From the NCBI GenBank assembly GCA_003996215.1, contig QJPP01001782.1, positions 62,001 through 126,000 on the forward strand: a stretch of DNA of 64,000 nucleotides, read 5' to 3'. A program made the translations under genes and the position numbers. The notes beneath the pieces were generated by a model, which did not search any database, was not told where the DNA came from, and was given only the letters and a program-made list of their open reading frames with translations. How positions within the stretch are numbered: position 1 is the stretch's first letter; every line of letters begins with the position of its first letter. Shown piece after piece: positions 24,619-35,162 of this stretch. The DNA is from Jaltomata sinuosa. Its lineage: Eukaryota > Streptophyta > Magnoliopsida > Solanales > Solanaceae.

Positions 24619-25335
24619 ACTGAAAATCAAGGCCAGTGATGATGAGCTTATGACCATCGTGGATGGTAAAGTTTGCTATGTAATAGCGGGTTCTCATCCC
24701 GGGTATTATCGCTTGAGGGATGAGAATTAAGGTTGGAACTAGGAACGAGATGGGAATTGGAGAGATCATGAAAAGATGGTGATAGATTCAATCATCAAAG
24801 CTCTAAACCGTATGTGCCTCTACAAAAATCGGATTCCATATACCAACCCACCATGAGCAATCCCGGTCATTCGAAGATAGAGGACATGTTGTCCTTGGTC
24901 TTGAAGAAAGTGGACTCAATGACTACCATGGTTGGTGATCTTAAAAGCAAAGTTTCAATAATTCATCAAATCGTGAGCTCTCATTCAACCTCAATCAAGC
25001 ATCTTGAGGCCCAAATGAATCATTTATCTACGAAAATGAATCCAAGGATAAAGGCAACATTTCCTAGTGAAACCACGGCCAATCCTAAAAGTGATGCTCA
25101 TGTCATGGCCATTATTACTAGGAGTGGAAGAACAAGTGGTGTAGTGAGAGATCCCGATGTGAAGCCGGTTGTTATAGCAATGAAACCTATTATTGAAGTC
25201 GTTTGACAAAGAAGATATGGAACCAGAAGTTGGGGTAAAGCTTGATACACCCAATGTTCCAGTGAATGTTGATGTTGATGATGAGATGGAGGAGGTTGAA
25301 TCTCCTCCCAAAGTTGCTATTGATGTTTAGGATGA
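24619..25335 (+). pseudogene. gag C-terminal part of element C, second copy
   Basis: Starts inside gag at the junction. The open part 24814-25206 reads NPGHSKIEDMLSLVLKKVDS and IKHLEAQMNHLSTKMNPRIK, equal to the first copy. A deletion near 25200 removes part of the acidic linker and shifts the frame. Confidence 0.85.
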
Positions 25336-26227
25336 CCCTCCTCTTGTTCAAAGTGTAACGACCACACTACCCAAGGGACCTCCTCCGTACCCTCAAAGGC
25401 TTAACAAAAAGAAGGAAGATCATAAATTCAGCAAATTTGTTGACATGTTTAGCAAGCTCTCGATAAATATTCCTTTAGTTGAAGACTTAATGCAAATGTC
25501 AGGGTACTCAAAGTTTATGAAAGAGATGCTTAAAAAGAAGAAGGTTGTTGATGTAGGGACCATTGAGATATCACACAGCTGTAGCGCTGTGATGATAAGC
25601 AATGTTGCTACAAAGTGAGATGATCTGGGTGCATTCACCATACCGTGCACTATTGGGTTATTTGTGTTCCATAAAGCCTTGTATGATTTAGGGGTGAGCA
25701 TCAACTTGATGCCCCTAGTGATATTTAACAAGTTGGGATTGGGTACGCCCAAGCCTACATCCATGCATATACTCATGGTTGATCAGTTCATTAGATGCCT
25801 GATAGGATTACTCTTTGATATGTTAGTGAAGGTAGACAAGTTCATTCTCTCGGCAGACTTTGTGATCTTGGATTGCGAAGTGGATGTTAAGGTACCCATT
25901 ATTTTGGGGTGACCACTATTAGCCACGGGGAGAGAAATTGTACATGTTGAGCTTGATGAACTTAAATTTCTAGTGGGAAGTAAAGTGGTGACATTCAATG
26001 TATGCCAACCCACAAGACCTCTGGATGACTTGAGGGTAATTTCGGTGATAGAGTTGGAGGGCAAGCTTGATCATGCCCTTGATAAGTGTGAGATGGGCAA
26101 GATGCCCAAGATTGAAGAGTTGCCAAGTCGACAAAATGTTGATGTTTTGAAGACGTTGAAGGATCAATTCCCCTTCTTGGGATTAGGCCACGCTAAGCGG
26201 ATTGGCATGCTATTCAACAATGACTAA
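25336..26227 (+). pseudogene. Aspartic protease of element C, second copy (broken)
   Basis: Here INIPLVEDLMQMSGYSKFM is open where the first copy has a stop. The catalytic stretch ALYDLGVSINLMPL begins at about 25673 (Cys to Tyr and Ala to Val changes beside the D-L-G). The TGA near 25617 is shared with copy one. A further TGA at about 25910-25912 interrupts ILG(R/Q)PLLATGRE. It ends at 26227 as GHAKRIGMLFNND. Confidence 0.85.
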
Positions 26228-28125
26228 GGTTGAGGTACTATCATGGAGCTGTGACGTATAATAAAGTGCTTCTTGGGAGGCAACCCAAGTATTTTTACTT
26301 TATTTTTGGTTATCTTTTGTTGTTTTTGGTTGTTTTAGGAATGCAAAGAGCAGAGGAATGAACAAGTGGCAAAAAAGGGAAAAAAGGAGACGTGCAGAGG
26401 ACCGTGCAGTTTGCACAAGCCAATGTGTGCATCGCATGGCCCAACACATGCAAAATCAAAAAGCTAGGAAGAAAAATACAAATTAGAGGCAACGTGCGTT
26501 GGGCTGTGCGGTTCGCACTAGCCTAATTGCGCGTCGCACCTCCATTGCATGCTGAAGCAGAAGCTTGGGCAAAATTCAAGGCATGAAAAGGTGAGGTGCG
26601 AAATGTCATGTGGTCCACACAAGGGCTTGTGCGAATCACACGTCGCGGCACACCAAGGTAAAATTTAAATTTTTAATTGACCTAACCCATTGACCGACCC
26701 AACCCGGAGACCGACCCGGCCAATTTTCTTCTTCTTTTCCACTTTAAATCCGCTACCCTTATCCTATTTCTCCATATTCTCTCCTCCAACCTCTAAAATT
26801 CTCTCCCAAAACCTCCCACAAATCCCTCAACCTTCCCCAAAATCTTCTCCTCCTCTCACCCAAACTTCTCCACCACTTCACCACTCGTCTTTGCCGTTGG
26901 TTCTCTGGGCAAGTTGTTGGGTCACCATTGTTTCTCTCCAAAAGCTTCAATTTTGCTTTTCCTCATTTAATCTTCACTTGTGGTATGTTCCCCAATGTTA
27001 AATACATTTTTTTCTGAAGGTTCGGAACTCATATTATGAAGCATGTTTAATAGAATCGCCATGTTGATTTTTGGGTGAGATCTAAAATTTTTGAGTCCCC
27101 AATTTTGAATTGTGTTATAGATTTTGCTTCGGATCAACTTGGTAGAACTTGATATAGTGATAATACATGTTGATTGGTAGTGATTTTTAGCCTTGAAATC
27201 TGTGTTTGGGGTGAAGTCTGAGTAACACACTTGTGAATGATGCATGATTTGTCCCGATGATAGATTGGGTGACGTCGTTCTTAAGGGAAAATCATCGTCG
27301 TTCATGAGGATTTTTTGAAATTTTTTCTGTGGGGCTGAAATTTGCTATGATTGTGTGCCCATGTTCTTTATTGAATATTTTGTTGGGTATATGATCTTGT
27401 GCGGGGAGGTAGCAATTATTGTTGAAATTTGGTTCCTAATTATTACAATTGAAGGCTTGATGATCCCGATGATAGATGGGGTAACGTCCTTCTTATGGAA
27501 AATTATTGAGTTTTTATTTTGTTTGTTATGGTGATAATGAAATCTGGGGAAGTCTGAGTACCTGAATAAATTGTGGTCATGTTATGTTATGCTCCTAAAT
27601 GTTTAATTATTGGTTTACTGTTTGGTGCCGAGTGCTTTAGGCAAATCTTGCTCCACGAATCACATGTGTAACCCACAAGAACACAAGGAACCAAAAATTT
27701 CAATTGTGCTCATGTGCATTTCGCATGTGGTGCATGGATCTTGATGTGTGAAATGCACAAGGCACCACACCTGTTGCAAAAATAGTTCCAACTCACTGTT
27801 TGGAGGTACAAAGCAGGGTGCGATAAAAACTTTGGTGCATGTGAACCGCACCAGCAATCGCACCTCAGTGGAAAATTTGTTGAAGGATCTGGTAGCTCAT
27901 GCAACGTCATGTGCGATGTGCACAATGGCTTGTGCGTTCCGCACATGGTCTGCATGAGTTGTCAATTACCTCCTTTATTTTTCTACTCTTTTGCATTCCG
28001 ATCTTTTTAGTTGTTAACTTCTTATACAGTCTATTGTGGTACATAGATAGTTGTACCTACCACTAACAACTATTTGCACGAACATGTATTCCACTAGGCA
28101 ACACTAAAAGAGGTGCAGTTCAAAT
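26228..28125 (+). other. Noncoding interior of element C, second copy
   Basis: Same layout as 22133-24130: GGGAGGCAACCCAAG at about 26274, GTGCG/CGCAC words such as GTGCGGTTCGCAC (about 26506-26518), a C/T-rich stretch (26700-26930), and a second CGCAC cluster (27710-27950). No protein domain seen. Confidence 0.6.
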
Positions 28126-29493
28126 CGAGCTTCAACATCTAAAAAAGTGGGCTTGCCTATACAAGATGAGGGTCCAACTGAATCTGAAATACGATTTGGC
28201 CTCGATTGGATGGAGGCATACTATGTGAGTTTTAGGGAGAAGAGATCGATTTTGGAATAGAAGGGAATGAATGTGGAAGTATTTAAAGATGACCTCCCAA
28301 ACATACCCAAGCAATTCCGTGAAAAAGTCTGGGACCATTTTGCCAAGATTCCTGGGACATATGTCCTGGAGTTGGTGAGGGAATTTTACGCCTCCTACCG
28401 ATCTAGGAAGGAAATTTTAAAGCATACGGGTTCGGTTCACAAGCTATTATGCCTTGATTCTATTTAGGTGAGGGGAAAGGAAATACATGTCACACTAGCG
28501 GCCATCCACGTTGCTATGTGGTATGATGATCCAATCCCAGAGTCACAATACATGGAATGTTTGGCCACTAAAGAAGACCAATATGAGTGGGTTGCGAGCA
28601 TTATAGCTGAGGGAACTCCTTTTTGGGCCATTTCAAAAGGGCATATTCATCGCTTTTATCTCAAGTTTGAAGCTCGGGTGTGGTTAGATTTTGTATGCAC
28701 ATAGCTCATTCCAACTGGGAACAAAACACAGGTGAGTATAGAGGTGGCTATTCTGATCGCTTATATCATGACCAGTCTTCGGTTGCATAAGGGGGAGATA
28801 ATTGCCGAGCAAATCAAGCAGAGAGCAAGACAAGAGAGAACCGCTATGGCTTTCCCCGCTCTCATTAGCTTCTTGTGTTTCCAAGCGCAATGTCCACGAA
28901 TTTGCTCTTTGGATAAAATTAGCCAAGCTACCAGAATGATTCAATTAGATACAAGGAGAGATACAGATGCCCCATATGTTAAGAAAAAACATCTTGTTCA
29001 TAGTGCCATCTCAAGCACTGCCCATGATAAAGTTGTTACTCATGATCATTTGGGCACTTCCTCCCCCTCTCAAGAAGCATCAAACACCATACCCATGTAT
29101 TCCAAAGCTACCTCATCTTCAGGTAACTTGCTCAAGCTCAATCAATTTACTCACAAAAATAAGGAACGCCAAGAAAGGCTGGGTAAGGATATTCCATGCA
29201 TGATTCAAGCCGCCATAAAATCGGCTTTGAAGCCAATAGTGTCAAGTGTGAATAAGCTTTGTGTTAAAATGGATACTATGGAAATAGAGGTTGATGAGCT
29301 TAGGCAAGTAGTATCGTATGTTGAGCCAAAGGTTCCTAATTGGGATCTTAATCTACCGGCCCCGAACTCCACATCCTCTCCAAGGGTTGATAGCCCCCTG
29401 ATGATTGGTGCACGGGTTGGGACCCAAATGAGGATGACACTACCCCCAAAATCTAATCAGTGTGTGTCGAATCATCAGCCGAGCAATATCTAG
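28126..29493 (+). pseudogene. ORF3 of element C: plant-transposon-protein-like domain, three amber stops
   Basis: One reading frame runs from before 28258 to 29493, interrupted only by TAG at 28258-28260, 28465-28467 and 28702-28704. The segments read PGTYVLELVREFYASYRSRK, VRGKEIHVTLAAIHVAMWYD, GHIHRFYLKFEARVWLDFVC, and EVAILIAYIMTSLRLHKGEI with MAFPALISFLC. This pattern (REFYA, VRGK, later FP-LI-LC) matches the domain found in many plant proteins and known as putative plant transposon protein; its biochemical role is unknown to me. The C-terminal part (about 29200-29320) has a coiled-coil-like IKSALKPIVSSVNKLCVKMD stretch and then an Asn/Pro/Ser-rich tail. It lies where Athila elements place an extra 3' ORF, but I see no envelope features such as signal peptide or membrane helix. 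Confidence 0.7.
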
Positions 29494-31786
29494 ATCCTCC
29501 TGATTTACCCGTGCCTGAATGGAGGCATTTACCTAGGCCAAGTTGGTTACCACCGCCTCTTTCTTATCATGAGTTGATGACCGCCGAGGACATATCGTTT
29601 GTAGACGACCCTTTTGGTCCCCTTAAGCGGCCCTGAACCTACAATACCTCCATTGGCAAGTTTTCAAATTAACCCAACACATGCCTACATCCCACCGCCA
29701 ATACCACCACCACTACAACCTCAGAGGCCACCTCAGCAATTCTACTCGAGAAGGCGTCGCCGCCATCATTAGTATAATCAGGGAGTTTTTGCACTCATTC
29801 TTATTTGTATAAATTTTTGTGCATTGAGGGCTATGCATACTTTAAGTTTGGGGATGCTTGTAATTATTTGTTGTATGGAGCATGATTGTGATGATATTGC
29901 CCTTTCCGGGCCTTCTCATTTTGTTTTGTACTTAATTGTTCCCTCGCCGGGCTTGATTTTTAATTCTTGGTTGTGTGCTGGGTTAGTCTTACACAATTCC
30001 ATTGTCTTTCTACCCGTGCCTTGCAAATGCGCTAAGAGCCTACGCCAAGGCTTTTTTTCAAATGATTCACGAGCGCACAAATTGGTAATCACCTTATCAA
30101 TAGTAGTTTAGCAATAAACTCCGAAGGTTTTCATAATACCATGGTTCTTTTCTAAGGAGAAAATTTTCGTCTTTATTTTCTTTTTCTTTTTATTTTTGTT
30201 TTTGTGTCAAACTGGGTTGGTGTTTCTCTGTGATAGATTGAGAGGCGACTTTCTTAAGGAAAAATGGCAAGTGTTAGCTAATTTGAGTTCGTAGTGTGTT
30301 TGTCTCGAAATGGACCCATCGGAATTTTTTTTTCTTGGCAAGACATTTTTGAAAAAGAAAGGAAAGAGGGAAAATGAAACTTTGAGGAAAGAATTCTCTT
30401 GTCATGATTTGCACCCTCTCGCTTTGGCTTGATCGACTCCCAAACGAGTGTGTAATAAACTTGGAATAGCTTGTCAAAAATCATTTATCCCAATTGATCT
30501 TGAGACTAATGAATGAAATCTTGTGGCATGATGCCTTGTGTGGTGAGGCTTTACCTTGATTCTTATGCATGTGTGTTGTCTAGAACTTGCCCCAAATGTG
30601 ATTCAAGGCAAAATTCTATGTGTGACCGAGCTTGGAAAATGACCTTAGGCCCTTTTTGAACAACCAGTTCACCCAAATGACTTCCCTTAACATCAATCCT
30701 AGTGAACCCCTCTGAGCTTGTGACCGCTATTTGGAACCTTGTTTAACACCTTAACCTTTTTGAAACCTCTATCTTGGCATTCGTCCTCCCTAAGTGCTCG
30801 AAAATGAAAAGTAAGCTAAAAGCCTAAGTTTGGGAGTGAAATAAAAAGACAACATAGGCAAATGCCTAAGTTTGGAGGTGTATGTGATCAATGAGGAGAA
30901 GAAAAAAGATGCACTTCAAGTGCAAGGTAGCACCTTAAGTTGAATTGCAAATTGCTCCAAAAAGTTTAATCAAATGAGCAAAATGAAAAGAAAGAATAGG
31001 TTCTACCAAATAAAGGTGATACAAGGAGTTTTGAATGATCATGATTGAAAAGGAGAAGCTTGGGTTGTGTGAAGGAGAAATAAGGTGAAGTCAAAGTCAA
31101 AGTCAAAATGTGAGCAGTGTTTGAAATGATAACAAAGAGCATTAGGGAGGTGTAGTCACTTGAACCAAATAAAATCCTCACCTTAGCCCTAGCCAACATC
31201 GTAACCCGTAAGTCCTAGGCGATTTTGAGCTTGGCTACCATACATTAATAGCGATTTACATGAAGGGCAAGCCTATGGGTCAACATGTGTGCACTTGAAC
31301 TTCCTTGAAAGAGTGAGAGTCTTCTTGGTTCTCTTATAATCCCTTTGTTTTATGAATTGCATGATTGTGAGTGGGATTCTTTCTTGCGGTGAGTGGCATC
31401 ATGCACTCGAATTGAAACCTAAAGTCTCTATTTCAATTGAGAGGAATGAATGAGACAAGCTGTGTGGTGAATCTCGAGGCAAACCTTGATGGTCCATGCC
31501 AATGACTTGAGAAGCTTTGTATCTTGTTTTGAATGACAAAATTCCCTTGATTTTGAATGAAAAATGAAGCCCTTTTGAAAAGATTTTGAAATGATTAATT
31601 GCCTTGATATTGTGGTGGTTCAAATTGAGACGAGCACAATAGATGAGTCCTTTGTTTGAGTCTTTTTGTTTGTTATTTTTCTTAGTTTTTTTTTAGAATA
31701 AAGTAGTCTTTGGTGCTTTGATTGAGTTCTAGAGCATAATTCATTCCTTACCTTATGAGTATCTTGCTTGAGGGAAAGCAGTAGTT
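29494..31786 (+). other. 3' noncoding region of element C with repeated polypurine-like motifs
   Basis: No recognisable coding domain. A Pro-rich remnant of ORF3 may continue to about 29770. TAAGTTTGGGG-type words occur at 29843-29856, 30825-30838 and 30867-30880, similar to the true polypurine tract before the 3' LTR. Confidence 0.65.
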
Positions 31787-31800
31787 CAAGTTTGGGGATT
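31787..31800 (+). other. Polypurine tract of element C
   Basis: CAAGTTTGGGGATT ends exactly at the first base of the 3' LTR (TGATAAG at 31801), as expected for the plus-strand primer site. Confidence 0.8.
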
Positions 31801-33286
31801 TGATAAGTTGGTAATCTACCAACTTATTGAGCCTTTACTCATGAATTATTGCTATGTTTTGATGAGATTTAGAGGGTCTTATGGCCTTTATTGATGTCTA
31901 TGTAGGTACTTGTGATCAAAGATACAAAACAAGGAAATGGACCCAAAAAGATCCAAAAAGGAGTGAAGTGTGAAGTGAGCAAATAAGACGAAGATTATGT
32001 TGTGAGATGCGACGCTCGTGTGACACTCACTTGCCTTGGTGCATAACAAACCTTCCACCGCATGGAGCTCAAAGTTCACTGAAGGGTCTGCTAAGGGGTG
32101 CGGTCACGGTGCGACGTGCATAATGCCTTGTGCGAACCGCACCTCACTTCACATGAAGATTCCCAATTGGCCTAAGTCATTAGATCACTGAAGAGGGTGT
32201 GCGATGCGCACATGATGACGTGCGAACCGCACGTCGCACCGCACACCACTCGAAGGACATTTTTGTCCAAATTTATGTAATATTTTGGGAATGTTTATAA
32301 ACCCAATTTAGGCATAATTGTAAATATTTTTGAGAGTTCTGAATTTTGAACAATATTCTTAGCTTTGTGAACAAGTTTTTCCTTCTAAGAACAAAAAGAG
32401 GGTTTCTCCCAATTCTTTTTTCTCAATTCTTAGAACCACCATTTGTGTACAAACTGAGCTTGAATATTGAGAAATTTAGCTTGAATGGAAGGAAAACTGT
32501 ATTACCCATTTGGTATATTTCTTTCCTTAAGCATGAGTAGCTAAACATCTCATCTAGGGATGTGTTGATGATGGGTACTTGATAAATGGGTGTGGGTGTG
32601 GCTAATTCTTGTTTATAAATGCTTATTGGACATAGGTCTAGTGATTTCACCATATTTTAACTCTAAAATTGGTGGTTGCAAATATTGATTTTCCTTACTT
32701 GGTTGTGGTCTTTCTTGAAAGAGGAAATCATAACTTCGGATGTGAAACGACTAATAGGAACTTGGGCTTCCATTTAGATTGAGATTAGAAATAGCTCAAA
32801 TCGACGGAATCACCCATTTAAGGGTCTAAGCTAGAAATAGCATGACCTCCCTAAGCATTAGCTTAGTTGTTTATTGCTTAATCAATAGTGCTTGATTTAA
32901 GACTTTTGAATAAATGGTTGTTGATTGAGATATGAATAACCATACCTAAGACAAAGGTTACCCATGTCGATTAGCATAAATTTGAGTGAATAAGCAATCA
33001 CCCTATCCCATGTTCGAATCTCATTTGACACACATCCCTAGTCATTCTCTCTATTGTCTACACCTGTCTTTACTTTATTCTGTTGAATTGTAAAATTGTG
33101 ACAGATTCCCAATTCCCTCTTTTTTTACATTACTCGCTCTCGTTGTGAACTTTATTTTACAATCACCTAGGCTAAGCTCTAAATTCCCTGTGGAATCAAC
33201 CCCGATACCTGCCGGGTACTATAAATGTATTTTGCTCTAACGATCGCCGATACTTCCTTTTAGGAGAGTACATTTGAGTGTTATCA
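31801..33286 (+). repeat. 3' LTR of element C
   Basis: TGATAAGTTGG to GAGTGTTATCA. Matches 18046-19535. The palindrome cluster at about 31995-32255 includes GTGCGATGCGCAC and GTGCGAACCGCAC. Its outer end abuts the GTTAC repeat. Confidence 0.92.
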
Positions 33287-33435
33287 GTTACTACCACAGA
33301 CTCCCCAACCGAGGTAGAAACATGAATAAGGAAATCAAGAATATCACAAACCAAATCCAGACCCAAGGCAAATTTAACAGATACATATGAATATGTGGAA
33401 CCTGGATCAAATAATACAGAAGCCATTCAGTCATA
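33287..33435 (-). pseudogene. Protease of element B, N-terminal piece with active site
   Basis: The minus strand reads ASVLFDPGSTYSYVSVKFA, the aspartic protease active-site stretch also seen in element A, then STSVGESVVVT up to the GTTAC repeat (33287-33291), where element C entered. Confidence 0.88.
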
Positions 33436-34946
33436 GACTAGAATTGTACTTGTTATCATAGCATCTAATGCCTCGGCCTCAGATTTCCCTGGAAAGGCAT
33501 AACAATGGGCCATGTCATCAATCCAGGCAACCTCTCTGGCTAGTTGTGCTACTCCCCTTCCCGTGCCACCATTCCATCTATTTCCACGGCCTCCCTAAAA
33601 ATTCCCTCGCCCACCTTATGGGCACTCATTGCCATGACCAAACTCTATCTGCTGGGACTATAGCCTTAGTCTACTACTATATCTGATTTCCTGCCTGTCT
33701 GAGAGGGCACTCCCTCTTGAAATGACCCGGATCACCACAATAAAAACATCCATGATCTAGAGAGGGCCTGTTGGTAGAAGTATAAGAAGCCCTCTAGCCT
33801 CTAGGGGATGAAAACTGTTGATGAGCCCCTGAACGACCACGTGTAAAAGGTGGCAGGGCCGACTGAATAGGCGAGCCAAATAGACCTGCTGAATGGGACC
33901 CCTGGAGTAAGAACCACTGAAATTACCATCATTCTGAGAATTTTTGTCTAGCACCTTAGCCTGCCCAACCTGTCTGACCCCCTCCAATTTCTTTACATAG
34001 TCAGTCACCTCAGTAAATCTCTTCCCTGCCGAAGTCATATGAAAAGATAAGACCCGCAACTCAGTGTTCAGACCCTTAACATACAGATGAATCCTCTCCT
34101 TCTCAGTACTCAAAAGTTGGGTAGCATAACGTGACTAAGCATGACACTTAGCCTTATAAGGTGAAACAGACATATTGCCATGCTCAAGGGTCAGAAACTT
34201 ATCCTTCTTATGACCTCTCAGAGTAAGGTACATATTTCTCCAAAAATAGGGCATGGAATTGAGCCCAAGTCATCGGAGGCAAGTCTGAAGATCGACACTC
34301 TATGTGATCTCTCCACCACTACTTGACATCACCCTGCAACTAAAAAGTAACAAACTCCACCCTATGTTGCTGAATAATGCCTAACTTATGCAACCTCTTA
34401 TAGCAGTCCGGAATAAACTCAAAGGCATCCTCCTTCTCTGTGCCATGAAATGACAGAGGTTTTAGCTCTAAGAACTTGGTCAACAGCTCGTGCTCGGTCC
34501 CGGTCATAACTGGCCCTAGCACCAGATGAAATAGCACATCGGTACCCAATGTTTCATCCATTCTGGGAGCTGTGGAAACAGCTGGATGAGCACCCAAAAC
34601 CTGATCCACTGACCCAGTGAGGATGGCTCCAATACCTACCAACCCGCTCAAAAAAGCCAACACCTACTGAATTACCTCGGACGACATAAGGGGAAGGCCT
34701 GGACCTCTGACCGGTGTCGCCTCCTCCTGCTCTGCGTCCTCCTCAAGCACAACATCAACCTCTTCTTCAACAAGATCCTGGGGTGGGGGAGGGGTCGCCA
34801 CCCTTGGCTCTGCCACTGCCTGAGCTTTACCCCTGGCAGGTGTTGCTCTTTCTCTGCCCCTGCCCCTGCCCCTTCCTCTTCCTCTAGACACCGATCCCGC
34901 AGCTGGAGCTGCTGCCTTGCTCCATTACATCTAGTGTTAACCATCT
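33436..34946 (-). pseudogene. gag of element B (broken)
   Basis: It starts on the minus strand at about 34944 (MVNTRCNGAR). An early frameshift moves to the frame with SRGRGRGRGRGRERATPARG (about 34890). The core has LTKFLELKPLSFHGTEKEDA (about 34485-34425) and ends at a stop near 34340. Beyond frameshifts, the zinc knuckle at about 33750-33705 reads CFYCGDPGHFKREC, an intact CCHC set, unlike element A. Gag would coat and package the transcript. Multiple stops make it non-coding today. Confidence 0.85.
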
Positions 34947-35140
34947 GCGAATAAAATAGTGAAAGAAGTTAGATAGCAATTTGGATCACCAGATACCAAT
35001 TGGAATCAAGTTATAGCACGCAGGAAGAATGAAAAGATAGTTTTCCTAAAGTCCTATAGCCTCCCGAAAAAAGTACAGACGTCTCTGCACCGTTCCACAA
35101 GACACTATTAGACCCATTTTGGTACGACAAGATCAACAAA

Positions 35141-35158
35141 CGTAGGGCTCTAATACCA
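35141..35158 (-). other. Primer binding site of element B
   Basis: The minus strand reads TGGTATTAGAGCC, a one-base C-to-T variant of the initiator-Met tRNA complement, four bases inside the 5' LTR (35163). Confidence 0.85.
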
Positions 35159-35162
35159 TCTT

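Larger units (their letters stand above)
24619..28716 (+). repeat. 4.1 kb tandem duplication, right copy
   Basis: At the junction (about 24607-24622) the ORF3 sequence CCAACTGGG passes straight into the gag sequence GAAAATCAAGGCCAG. The two parental ends share ACTGG, suggesting short-homology recombination or template switching. Confidence 0.88.
18046..33286 (+). mobile_element. Element C: Athila-like LTR element with gag, protease and ORF3 but no pol
   Basis: A 15.2 kb element nested in the protease of element B, flanked by perfect GTTAC repeats (18041-18045, 33287-33291). LTRs of 1490 and 1486 bp start TGATAAGT and end TTATCA (3' copy). The primer site is a decayed tRNA-Asp type, typical of Athila. 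The interior holds gag and protease, then a long noncoding part, then a third ORF. A stretch of about 4.1 kb is present twice in tandem. I could not find RT, RNase H or integrase in any frame, although the insertion is otherwise complete. It was therefore non-autonomous or lost pol before amplification. Confidence 0.9.

Noticed and set aside
28126..29493. Reading ORF3 as a DNA-transposon transposase or as a retroviral-type envelope
   Set aside because: It sits inside a clean LTR element and shows neither a DDE transposase core nor a signal peptide or membrane helix.
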